The position numbers and the translations under genes are program-made. The notes beneath the pieces were generated by a model, which was not told where the DNA came from, made no database searches, and saw only the letters and a program-made list of their open reading frames with translations. A stretch of 37,836 bases of DNA from Nitrosospira sp. (GTDB lineage Bacteria; Pseudomonadota; Gammaproteobacteria; Burkholderiales; Nitrosomonadaceae): the NCBI GenBank assembly GCA_026399575.1, contig JAPLQS010000086.1, forward strand, positions 1 to 37,836, given 5' to 3'. Positions 1 to 6,685 of this stretch are shown in pieces. Positions within the stretch are counted from its first letter, which is position 1, and every line of letters starts with the position of its first letter.

Positions 1-72
1 CCCTTCCTTTACATGCTTGACCGCCCGTTCCTTGAACTCGATCGTGTATTCCTGCTTCGGGATCTTTTGCAT
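1..72 (-). CDS. IS3-family transposase OrfA, N-terminal fragment cut by window edge
   Basis: Reading the minus strand from the ATG at 72 gives 24 codons beginning MQKIPKQEYTIEF and running off the left edge in frame. The lysine-rich start and the E(Y/F)T.EFKE.AVK.V pattern are typical of the helix-turn-helix OrfA of IS3-family elements, which binds the inverted repeats and is fused to OrfB by programmed frameshifting. A strong ribosome binding site (GGAGGAAG, 76-83) precedes the ATG. The terminal inverted repeat should lie within roughly the next 50 bases (85-120), but I could not fix its outer end. The element appears inserted in or next to an integron cassette whose attC is at 253-315. Confidence 0.75.
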   Translation of the reverse strand, partial: MQKIPKQEYTIEFKERAVKHVKEG

Positions 73-252
73 CGTCTTCCTCCAAAAAGTAACGTTAATT
101 GTACGTCACCCTTGGAAGACTATTTATCGGGGGAAGCTCACCTTGCCTCGTTGAATTCACAACTTCCCGATATTTATGCCAATTTTAATGTGCCGGTTTT
201 TAGCTAAAGTGGCGGAGCTAACGCAAGTGGAAGTCTTGACATCACGCATTTC

Positions 253-315
253 GCCCAACCCATCATTCGAGAGGGACAGCCCAGAAGCGGGCTGCCCCTC
301 AATTTAACGTTGGGC
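253..315 (+). other. integron attC recombination site 1
   Basis: The 63-bp site starts with GCCCAAC (253-259, inverse core R'') and ends with GTTGGGC (309-315, core R'). The intervening sequence folds on itself: ATTCGAG against CTCAAT, then GGGACAGCCC against GGGCTGCCCC around a short AGAAGC loop. One C in the left arm has no partner, which matches the extrahelical base typical of folded attC sites recognised by integron integrases. The gene it belonged to, to its left, is not recognisable and was probably truncated by the IS3 insertion. Confidence 0.8.
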
Positions 316-975
316 ATCACGGAGACAATCACAATGACCGTTCCACTAGAAATTTGGGCAGTCTTAATTGCAGGTAGCTCGTTGGCTATTTCGGCCACGG
401 TTGCGTACTTAACGCTCTTCCGGAAAGGTCATGTAAGAATGACGCAACCGACAACCGTTTATTTTGGGCCAAACGCAGGCAACGCCGATACCAGAAGTTT
501 GGCGCCCAAGGTCTACCTTAGAACTCTGCTTTACAGCACATCAAAGCGCGGTAACGTCCTAAGTAGCTTGCACGTTCGGCTCACGCGTGGAGAAACCACC
601 CAAACGTTCAATGTATGGGTTTATGGTGAAGAAAAACTAAAGAGAGGTAGCGGGTTGTACGTCGGAGAGCAGGGCGTCGTTCTGAACCACCATTTTCTTC
701 CACCAAGTGATACAGCGTTCAAGTTCGTGCCCGGTAAATACAAGGTCGAGATGTTCGCCGCCCGCGTTGATCATCCGCAGCCACAGCTTCTCTGGTCAGA
801 AATTCTTGAACTACCCCAGCCACTAGTTGAACAAATGGATAAAGAGCTTGCGGGCGGGGTGTACTTTGACTGGCAACCAAATTCGCGCAGCTACCATGCA
901 CATATGCGGTAGCGTTATGCCCAACTATGCCTTCCAGCGGACGCGCCAAAAGCGGCGCGCCGCTGAAGGCGAACG
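310..975 (+). mobile_element. complete integron gene cassette
   Basis: IntI cuts between G and TT of the GTTRRRY core, so this cassette runs from TTGGGC at 310 to the G at 975. Its own attC (919-981) begins GCCCAAC, the exact complement of the GTTGGGC formed when the cassette ends join in a circle. It therefore behaves as one self-consistent cassette with a single gene whose stop codon lies six bases before its attC. No integrase gene is visible in the window. The following DNA (from TTAATCG at 976) has no recognisable third attC, so the array seems to end here. Confidence 0.75.
334..912 (+). CDS. integron cassette protein, membrane-anchored, unknown function
   Basis: The protein has 192 residues from the ATG at 334, which has GGAG nine bases upstream (321-324); an in-frame TTG at 310 sits inside the attC core and is less likely. 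Residues about 7-31 form one hydrophobic segment (IWAVLIAGSSLAISATVAYL), followed by FRKGH, which suggests an N-terminal anchor. The rest is a soluble domain with alternating beta-like stretches and no motif I recognise. The gene fills its cassette, as is usual for integron genes, and looks less GC-rich than its chromosomal neighbours. Cassette genes are often defence, toxin-antitoxin or surface functions, but nothing in the sequence decides among these. Confidence 0.75.
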   Translation: MTVPLEIWAVLIAGSSLAISATVAYLTLFRKGHVRMTQPTTVYFGPNAGNADTRSLAPKVYLRTLLYSTSKRGNVLSSLHVRLTRGETTQTFNVWVYGEEKLKRGSGLYVGEQGVVLNHHFLPPSDTAFKFVPGKYKVEMFAARVDHPQPQLLWSEILELPQPLVEQMDKELAGGVYFDWQPNSRSYHAHMR

Positions 976-981
976 TTAATC
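919..981 (+). other. integron attC recombination site 2
   Basis: This 63-bp site, the same length as the first attC, begins GCCCAAC (919-925) and ends GTTAATC (975-981). The core's last six bases belong to the next segment, so the mismatch to the left arm is expected. The arms GCCTTCCAGCGG and CCGCTGAAGGC pair with one unpaired C, then GCGCC/GGCGC closes a small loop. Identical length, the paired arms and the extrahelical base make a chance palindrome unlikely. Confidence 0.75.
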
Positions 982-1238
982 GATTTCAATCTGTATGAAC
1001 CAGTTACCAGATTTGCCAGAACCGGCGAACCATCAAATCAAGTGATCGAACCAAAAGTCTATCCTTTTGTTCTTTTCTGCAGCAAAAAATATATTACTTT
1101 TCGGCGGGTTTAGAGTTATCACTGATTGTTGGGGCGTGATCCACCCATTACGTGAATTGTCCACTGGGGAGATGCGGGAGGTTGATGGATTGCAGCTTGG
1201 ACTTGGCCACGCTGCATCCGGGCTGTTAATTACGATTT

Positions 1239-1483
1239 TCAGTGCGGCAGTTTGGCAGCGAGCACGTCTACCTGTTCGATCTGCGGCGGTTGAGCGAGTA
1301 ACTCGGCAGCATTAGCCATCAGTGCGGCTGCGATTGGGCCAGCCAACCTAACCGTAGTGCGAACCAGACCGGCGTGGTAGTTTCCTGATTCGCCAAGGTA
1401 AGGGCGCCTTCAAGAAAGCTGGCGACAACAGCTTCTTTTCCTGGTTTGGCTTCTAAACGTACCAACAGAGCAACTTTTACCAT
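1239..1483 (-). pseudogene. antibiotic-biosynthesis-monooxygenase-like protein, internal deletion and frameshift
   Basis: A good ribosome binding site (AAGGAG, 1492-1497) precedes the ATG at 1483. The first part reads MVKVALLVRLEAKPGKE... to FALRLG, the N-terminal half of small ABM-domain (YgiN-like, about 98-residue) proteins. The frame then runs into WLAQSQPH and a stop. In another frame the C-terminal half of the same family continues (LAGPIAAALMANAAELL ... VDVLAAKLPH) to a stop at 1239-1241. The middle strand-helix segment, about 19 codons, is missing and the deletion is out of frame. The gene is thus inactivated. It is divergent from the GlxA-type regulator, its probable former controller. 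Confidence 0.75.
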
Positions 1484-1522
1484 GGTGATTTCTCCTTTCT
1501 TAAATTGAACTACGAGAGGTAG

Positions 1523-1552
1523 ACTTTAGTGAAGATATCGGTTTGTGCCAAG
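1523..1552 (-). promoter_or_regulatory. probable promoter of the decayed monooxygenase gene
   Basis: On the minus strand TTGGCA (1552-1547) and TAAAGT (1528-1523) are separated by 18 bases, a reasonable sigma-70 pair about 40 bases upstream of the start codon at 1483. The -35 lies within the TGCCA-AG-TGGCA palindrome, so a regulator bound there could act directly on this promoter. Confidence 0.35.
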
Positions 1553-1558
1553 TGGCAA
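1547..1558. promoter_or_regulatory. palindromic operator candidate between divergent genes
   Basis: TGCCAAGTGGCA is a perfect 5-2-5 inverted repeat in the 100-bp divergent region, 28 bases before the regulator start at 1587 and overlapping the probable -35 of the opposite gene. Its position suggests binding by the GlxA-type regulator itself; this is inference. Confidence 0.4.
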
Positions 1559-1586
1559 AATTGACAATTACAGTATAATTCCTGCC

Positions 1587-2549
1587 ATGCGTATCTATAT
1601 CCTCGCGCTCAATGAAGTTTTTGACACCGGTTTGTCCACCGTTCTTGACACCTTCAGTATCGCAAACGATCTGGCGAAATCTGCCGGAACTCCTTCGGTT
1701 CATTTCGAGGTAACTGTCGTTGGTGTCCGCCGCCGGGTGCACACCAGCCAGGGACTGTCGGTGCCGGTAGTATCGGCGGCACAGCTTGCGCGCCCGGACA
1801 TTGTGCTAATTCCTGCGCTTGGAGCAAAAATGCCGGAGACATTGCAGGTGGCACTCGAACGGCGTGACGTGGCGGATGCAGGGGAACTAGTGCGGCAATG
1901 GGCCGATGGTGGCACTCTGGTAAGTGCCGCCTGCACCGGAACCTTTGTCCTTGCTAACACTTCGCTGCTCGACGGACAGAACGCCACTACCTCATGGTGG
2001 CTGGCCCCATTGTTCCGCGAGCGTTACCCCCGCGTTATACTGAAAGAATCTCGCATGGTCGTGGACTCATCCAGTTTTATTACTGCAGGGGCGGCACTGG
2101 CGCATATTGATCTGGCGCTTTGGTTGGTGAGGCGCAGCAGCCCGGCACTGGCAGCAATGACGGCGCGTTATCTTGTGATTGATCCACGCCCATCGCAGGC
2201 GATCTTCATGATTCCTGACCACCTCATACATACGGACCCGCTGGTCGAGCGATTTGAGCAGTGGGCACGACATCGTCTAACAGAGGGCTTCTCGCTTAAT
2301 GCAGCAGCCAGCGCAACTGGTACCAGTGAGCGAACCCTCGCACGTCGCCTGAAGACCGTACTGGGCAAGACCCCACTTTCCTATTTTCAGGATCTTCGTG
2401 TCGAGCGCGCAGTACATTTGCTGCAAACAAGCAGTGACAGTGTTGATCTGATTGCCGCTCAGGTTGGCTATGCAAATGGGGCAACGTTGCGTACTCTGCT
2501 GCGTCGCAGGATTGGCCGTTCTGCGAGTGAGTTGCGTGCGGGCGTTTGA
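1587..2549 (+). CDS. GlxA-family transcriptional regulator (DJ-1/PfpI domain plus AraC HTH)
   Basis: The 320-residue protein starts at the ATG at 1587 (MRIYILALNEVFDTGLSTVLD), where similarity to the family begins. Residues about 1-190 form a class-I glutamine-amidotransferase/DJ-1-like domain that in this family senses a ligand rather than acting as an enzyme. It includes the SAACTGTFVLA elbow with the cysteine and TSWWLAPLFRERYP. Residues about 215-315 carry two AraC helix-turn-helix motifs (LNAAASATGTSERTLARRLK and VDLIAAQVGYANGATLRTLLRR). Such regulators often control a divergent small monooxygenase or hydrolase gene. Here that neighbour is broken, so the present target is uncertain. Confidence 0.85.
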   Translation: MRIYILALNEVFDTGLSTVLDTFSIANDLAKSAGTPSVHFEVTVVGVRRRVHTSQGLSVPVVSAAQLARPDIVLIPALGAKMPETLQVALERRDVADAGELVRQWADGGTLVSAACTGTFVLANTSLLDGQNATTSWWLAPLFRERYPRVILKESRMVVDSSSFITAGAALAHIDLALWLVRRSSPALAAMTARYLVIDPRPSQAIFMIPDHLIHTDPLVERFEQWARHRLTEGFSLNAAASATGTSERTLARRLKTVLGKTPLSYFQDLRVERAVHLLQTSSDSVDLIAAQVGYANGATLRTLLRRRIGRSASELRAGV

Positions 2550-2634
2550 CAGAAGAAGGCCGATAGTACGGTTTAGATGAATTGAGGCAGTCAGGGTAAA
2601 TGAATAGACTCTATCCAGTGCCCAGATCTGTCTA

Positions 2635-2650
2635 AACCGGCGAGCCGGTT
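2635..2650. repeat. short perfect inverted repeat between regulator and next gene
   Basis: AACCGGC-GA-GCCGGTT is a 7-bp perfect stem with a two-base loop, followed shortly by a run of eight C. It lacks the T-tract of an intrinsic terminator. It could be an operator for the gene at 2682 or a weak terminator of the regulator. Confidence 0.3.
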
Positions 2651-2681
2651 ACAGTCTCCCCCCCCACTGACGAAAAATAAA

Positions 2682-3350
2682 ATGTCGAAGAAAACCTTGT
2701 TAAGCTGGAGCAGCGGTAAGGACAGCGCGTGGGCGCTGCACCTCCTGCGGCAAGACCCCGCCATCGACCTTGTCGGCCTGTTTACCAGCATGAACCAGAA
2801 GTACGGCCGCGTATCCATGCACGCCACGCGGCTGGAAATGCTGCAACGCCAAGCCGCGAGCGTGGGCCTGCCGCTGCAGACGATCAGTCTGCCGGACCCC
2901 TGCAGCAACGAGCAGTACGCCGCCGTCATGCGCGACTTCGTCGCACAGGCCATCGCCGACGGAGTTCAATGCATGGCCTTCGGCGACCTGTATCTTGAGG
3001 ATGTGCGCAAGTATCGGGAGAATCAATTGCAAGGGAGCGGGATCGACCCGCTCTTCCCGTTATGGGGAATGCCCGTCGCACAGGTTGTGGAGCAGATGCT
3101 CGCAGCCGGTCTGGAAACCTATATCTGCTGTGTCGATCTCAAGAAACTGCCGGCACATTTTGCCGGGTGCAAATGGTCCAGAGAACTGATTGCGGAGTTT
3201 CCGCCCGGCTGCGACCCTTGTGGCGAGAATGGCGAAATTCACACGGTGGTCGTGAACGGCCCGATGTTTTGCGAACCGATCCCGGTCAGTGTCGCCGCGA
3301 CCATTGAACGGGACGGGTTTGCATACGCGGACATCATCCCGCTGAGTTGA
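2682..3350 (+). CDS. ATP-binding protein of the diphthine-ammonia ligase (DPH6/MJ0570) family
   Basis: The 222-residue protein has the PP-loop of N-type ATP pyrophosphatases at residues 10-15 (SSGKDS) and the family signature GENGEIHT at 181-188, with GDLYLEDVRKYRE in the middle. In eukaryotes and archaea this family amidates diphthine on elongation factor 2. Bacteria have no diphthamide, so the bacterial substrate is unknown; adenylation of a carboxylate or carbonyl followed by amidation is the likely chemistry. Length and motif spacing are normal. It stands alone, facing the O-methyltransferase gene that ends 89 bases away. No strong ribosome binding site is visible before the ATG, which follows an A-rich stretch. 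Confidence 0.8.
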   Translation: MSKKTLLSWSSGKDSAWALHLLRQDPAIDLVGLFTSMNQKYGRVSMHATRLEMLQRQAASVGLPLQTISLPDPCSNEQYAAVMRDFVAQAIADGVQCMAFGDLYLEDVRKYRENQLQGSGIDPLFPLWGMPVAQVVEQMLAAGLETYICCVDLKKLPAHFAGCKWSRELIAEFPPGCDPCGENGEIHTVVVNGPMFCEPIPVSVAATIERDGFAYADIIPLS

Positions 3351-3439
3351 GATGGCTGCCGCACATGACGAATTGGCCCTCAATTTGCCAGGGCGAACCG
3401 GCTGATTGATTTGCGACAAGCGGGGAGTCTGTCAGGTCT

Positions 3440-4465
3440 TTATTTGTAGGCTATTGCTGCGCTGCATGGGCCCACCAGATGCATTACTTCATAGCGCTTG
3501 AATCCGGCTTCCTGGCACCACTCCCAGAAATCGGCCCCGGTAAAATCAAAGGCGTCGCCAAACTCGATCAGCATATGCAGGGACATCATGAGTCCGAAGG
3601 CATTGGTGCGCCGCGCGTCATCGATGATATTTTCGATCACGACAAATACCCCGTTTTCCGGCAGCGCTTCGTACGCCAGGCGGATGAGGTGCTTCTTCTT
3701 CTCCAGATTCCAGTCGTGCAGAATATTTCCCATGGTAATGATGTCCGCCTTTGGCAGGGCGTCCTTGAGAAAGTCTCCCGATACCACATTGATGCGATCA
3801 GACAGGCCCGCTTTTGCGATCCATCTTCTGACTATTGTCTCGACGACCGGCAAATCGAAGGTTGTGCATTGCATGTGCGCGTGCTGCCCGGCCACAATGC
3901 TTGAAAGCAGCCCGGTGGCGCCGCCCACGTCACACAGCGATTTGTGCTTTGAAAAATCGAATTTTTGTGCGAATGCCTGGAAATTGCCGACAGAAATCCC
4001 CCGCATGGCACCCATAAACTGCTCAAGCCGGGGCAAGTCTTCGTAGAGCACCTCGAACATGGGTTTCTGGCTGTGCTTGATCTCATTCTGGGGCTTGCCC
4101 GTTTTGAGTGCCGGCCCCAGGTCATTCCAGAACCGGTACAAGCGGTCATTGGCCATTTCAAGAATGCCGCCGATATAAGAAGGTTTGCTTTTGTCGAGAA
4201 ACAGACCGGTTTCCTCGGTATTGGAATAGAGTGCCGTCGGGCCATCCCCGTCGCGGTTCAGAAAGCCCAGCGCCACCAGCGTATCAAAGAAATCCCAGAT
4301 TCCGCGCGGGTGGAGTTCGAGTATCTTGCCCAGGGTTTCGCCGGTCATGAACTGGTCCCCGAGCTTGGTGAAAAGCTCCAGCTCAACCGCCGTAAGAAGA
4401 ACCTTGGATTCCCAGAAACCAAAGCCTGTATCAAAAATGCGGGATGGATTCACTGCGTTGGTCAT
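3440..4465 (-). CDS. SAM-dependent O-methyltransferase (COMT/methyltransf_2 type)
   Basis: The 341-residue protein has the layout of class II small-molecule O-methyltransferases. Residues about 10-90 form an N-terminal winged-helix dimerisation domain (LLTAVELELFTKLG, FFDTLVALGFLNR). The Rossmann fold follows, with the SAM loop at 178-185 (LCDVGGATG), FDLP at 203-206, and the catalytic histidine in GNILHDW (H250). Relatives methylate hydroxyl groups of aromatic or polyketide-like metabolites. No biosynthetic genes surround it, so the substrate is not indicated. It is on the same strand as, but 108 bases downstream of, the SDR gene, so co-transcription is possible but not obvious. Confidence 0.85.
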   Translation of the reverse strand: MTNAVNPSRIFDTGFGFWESKVLLTAVELELFTKLGDQFMTGETLGKILELHPRGIWDFFDTLVALGFLNRDGDGPTALYSNTEETGLFLDKSKPSYIGGILEMANDRLYRFWNDLGPALKTGKPQNEIKHSQKPMFEVLYEDLPRLEQFMGAMRGISVGNFQAFAQKFDFSKHKSLCDVGGATGLLSSIVAGQHAHMQCTTFDLPVVETIVRRWIAKAGLSDRINVVSGDFLKDALPKADIITMGNILHDWNLEKKKHLIRLAYEALPENGVFVVIENIIDDARRTNAFGLMMSLHMLIEFGDAFDFTGADFWEWCQEAGFKRYEVMHLVGPCSAAIAYK

Positions 4466-4573
4466 GATTTTTCCTTATTCATCGTTGCGATAGTTCGTCC
4501 TGCACCAGACACAATGTAACAGCGGCCGCGCGATAAAATCAACCGGGATGCGGGCGAGCTTTTGCCGGGACGC

Positions 4574-5326
4574 CTAACGCGGCTTGCGCGGCGCGTTGGC
4601 GAACAGGCGGTCGTAGAGAAAATCAGGGAGCAATCTCAGCACCCGCGCGACGATGGCCATTTGCCACGGAATCACGGTGTACAGTTTTTTGCGCTCGATG
4701 ATGCGGACGATTTTCTCGGCCATGGCTTCCGCCGACAGGATGAAAGGCATGTAGAAGGGATTGTTTGCCGTCATCGGCGTGGTGATGTAACCGGGGCAAA
4801 TGGTGATGACGGACACGCCGCTGCCGTGCATTTCCACCCGCAAACTTTCCAGATAGGCGATGGCGGCTGCCTTGGAAGCGGAGTAAGCGCCCCCACCGGG
4901 AAGGCCGCGATAGCCCGCGACGCTGGCGATCCCGACCAGGCTGCCGCGCCCGGCGGTGTGCATGGCGCTGATGAACGGCTGGAAGATGTTGAGCATGCCG
5001 TTGACGTTGGTGGCGAGGATGTCCGCGAAAACCTCGCTGTCTTCGGCGTATTCGGTAAGCGTGCCGCGACTGATACCGGCGTTGGCGATGACGATATCCG
5101 GGTGGCCGTGATGCTGGATGAAATCCTGCGCCACGGCCTGCATGGCAACAGCATCACGCACGTCGGCAACGTAAACGGCTGCGTCGGGAATTTCCTGCGC
5201 GAGTTCCTGCAACAGCTCCCTGCGCCGTGCAATCAATCCCAGGATCGCGCCCTGTTTTGCATAATGCAGCGCCAGGGCTCTGCCCAGGCCGCTGGAGGCG
5301 CCGCTGATCAGGACTGTTAGCGGCAT
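4574..5326 (-). CDS. short-chain dehydrogenase/reductase
   Basis: The 250-residue classical SDR has the NAD(P) glycine motif GASSGLG at residues 9-15, NAG in IANAGIS (about 82-84), the catalytic serine in GIASVAG (S135) and the YxxxK pair Y148/K152. An arginine pair after the second strand (LIARRREL) favours NADP. The C-terminal segment (IPWQMAIVARVLRLLPDFLYDRLF) is amphipathic and resembles the membrane-associated tail of SDRs linked to lipid or sterol-like substrates. It lies 47 bases downstream of dsbA in the minus-strand block argS-SPOR-dsbA-SDR. The substrate is unknown. Confidence 0.85.
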   Translation of the reverse strand: MPLTVLISGASSGLGRALALHYAKQGAILGLIARRRELLQELAQEIPDAAVYVADVRDAVAMQAVAQDFIQHHGHPDIVIANAGISRGTLTEYAEDSEVFADILATNVNGMLNIFQPFISAMHTAGRGSLVGIASVAGYRGLPGGGAYSASKAAAIAYLESLRVEMHGSGVSVITICPGYITTPMTANNPFYMPFILSAEAMAEKIVRIIERKKLYTVIPWQMAIVARVLRLLPDFLYDRLFANAPRKPR

Positions 5327-5373
5327 TTTGGCAGTATCAGGCGATTGGCTGGCATGGCGGGATCAACACCATG

Positions 5374-6021
5374 CTATTTCTTCGCCCTCTCCTTGCGCAC
5401 TTTCACGATCAGTTCTTCCAGTGTCCGGATGGTGTCTTGCGGCGTGCCGCCCATCTTGCCGCTGGTCAGATACCTGCCATCCACCACCAATGCGGGGACA
5501 CCGGAGAGGTTGTAATCCTTGGACATCTGCGTGGAGCGGGTTGCCTGGCTCTGCACCGAGAAGGAGTTGTAGGCGTCGACGAACTTCTGCCGTTCCATCC
5601 CCTGTTTTTCCATCCAGTCGAACAGGACGTCTTCCTTGCTCAGGTCGATCTTGTCGAGATGAATGGCGTCGTAGACTTTGTCGTGCAGCTTGTCCCTCAC
5701 GCCCAGGGCGTCCAGCGCATAGAAGGTTTTGGTGCCGGCAATCCAGTTGGTGCGGAACACCGCCGGAACATAACGGAAGCTCACGTCCTTCGGCATCTTT
5801 TTCTGCCAGGCCTTGATGAGCGGATGCAGGTCGTAGCAGTGCGGACAGCCATACCAGAAAAATTCGAGCACCTCGATGTTCCTGCCGCTTTCCGTCGGCC
5901 GGGGTTCCGGCAGGACTGTGTAGTCACGTCCTTCAACGATCTGGGCACGGGCAGCGGAAACAGCGGCCAGCCCCAGGCCGGCAGATAACAGCAGGATCGT
6001 AAGAAAACGCATCGGCTTCAT
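5374..6021 (-). CDS. dsbA: periplasmic thiol:disulfide oxidoreductase DsbA
   Basis: The start is the ATG at 6021, preceded by GAGG and an A-run; longer reading frames upstream would overlap the SPOR gene. The 215-residue product begins with a signal peptide (MKPMRFLTILLLSAGLGLAA, cleavage likely after ARA at about residue 26). The active site is C59-P-H-C62 within EFFWYGCPHCY, followed by an alpha-helical insert and the cis-proline loop SGVPAL. DsbA introduces disulfides into exported proteins and is reoxidised by DsbB. It follows the SPOR gene by 31 bases, so the two are probably co-transcribed. Confidence 0.93.
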   Translation of the reverse strand: MKPMRFLTILLLSAGLGLAAVSAARAQIVEGRDYTVLPEPRPTESGRNIEVLEFFWYGCPHCYDLHPLIKAWQKKMPKDVSFRYVPAVFRTNWIAGTKTFYALDALGVRDKLHDKVYDAIHLDKIDLSKEDVLFDWMEKQGMERQKFVDAYNSFSVQSQATRSTQMSKDYNLSGVPALVVDGRYLTSGKMGGTPQDTIRTLEELIVKVRKERAKK

Positions 6022-6052
6022 TTTTTTCCTCGCGATAAGAGTTGAAGACGGA

Positions 6053-6655
6053 TTACTGCGCCCCTTCGTGCGCTTTGACCAGGCTGCTCTGAATGCCATT
6101 TTGTTGCAGAGAAGCACGCACCCGGCTGATTTCGGCGGTGTCTGCAACAGGCCCTACACGCACCCTGTGCCAGATGCCCTTATCCGCCAGATCGACAGCC
6201 TGGACCGACGCTTCCACCCCCATCATCGCGAGTTTCGCTTTCAGGTTCTCCGCATCCTCGGCACTCTGGAACGATCCCGCCTGAATAAAATAGCTGTCCT
6301 TGGACGAAGGCTGTGGCGCCACCTGCTGCAGCTGCTGCTCGGTGACCGGTTCCTCGGCGCCCGGCAGGATTTTGTAAAACTCGAAGCGCGGCTTGCCATC
6401 CTCGGTCTGGGCCGATTTATCATCTTTGCCGGCTGCCGGCCCACCCTTCGGTACCAGACTCAGATCGCTTTTCACCACGCTGTCGGCGGGCTTGTCCTGG
6501 GCAATGAACGGGCTGGGTGTCTGGCTGATGTACATCCAGATGGCCATGGCGCTGATCAGCCCCAATGCATAACCGATAAACAACCCCAGCATCAGAGAGC
6601 CGCCACTCTTGCCGGAGGCTTTGGAATTGGACTGAGCTTTGTAATCCCGACTCAT
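6053..6655 (-). CDS. SPOR-domain membrane protein (FtsN-like)
   Basis: The 200-residue protein has a short basic cytoplasmic start, one transmembrane helix (about residues 20-42, MLGLFIGYALGLISAMAIWM), a flexible Lys/Pro/Gln-rich periplasmic linker, and a C-terminal SPOR domain (about 120-195: SYFIQAGSFQSAEDAENLKAKL ... IWHRVRVGPV). SPOR domains bind denuded glycan strands of septal peptidoglycan, so the protein probably acts in cell division or wall remodelling. The start has AAGGA five bases upstream. It sits 30 bases after argS, the usual arrangement in betaproteobacteria, where it is often annotated as FtsN-like. Confidence 0.88.
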   Translation of the reverse strand: MSRDYKAQSNSKASGKSGGSLMLGLFIGYALGLISAMAIWMYISQTPSPFIAQDKPADSVVKSDLSLVPKGGPAAGKDDKSAQTEDGKPRFEFYKILPGAEEPVTEQQLQQVAPQPSSKDSYFIQAGSFQSAEDAENLKAKLAMMGVEASVQAVDLADKGIWHRVRVGPVADTAEISRVRASLQQNGIQSSLVKAHEGAQ

Positions 6656-6685
6656 GAAAATCCTTTATGGAGTTTGTCTGCCTGC

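Noticed and set aside
982-1238. A further cassette gene or third attC after the second attC
   Set aside because: No reading frame with a ribosome binding site and no RYYYAAC site complementary to the TTAATC start were found; the stretch seems non-coding.
1561-1579. TTGACA followed by TATAAT upstream of the GlxA-type regulator
   Set aside because: The two boxes are only seven bases apart, so they cannot form one sigma-70 promoter; no suitable -35 was found for this TATAAT.
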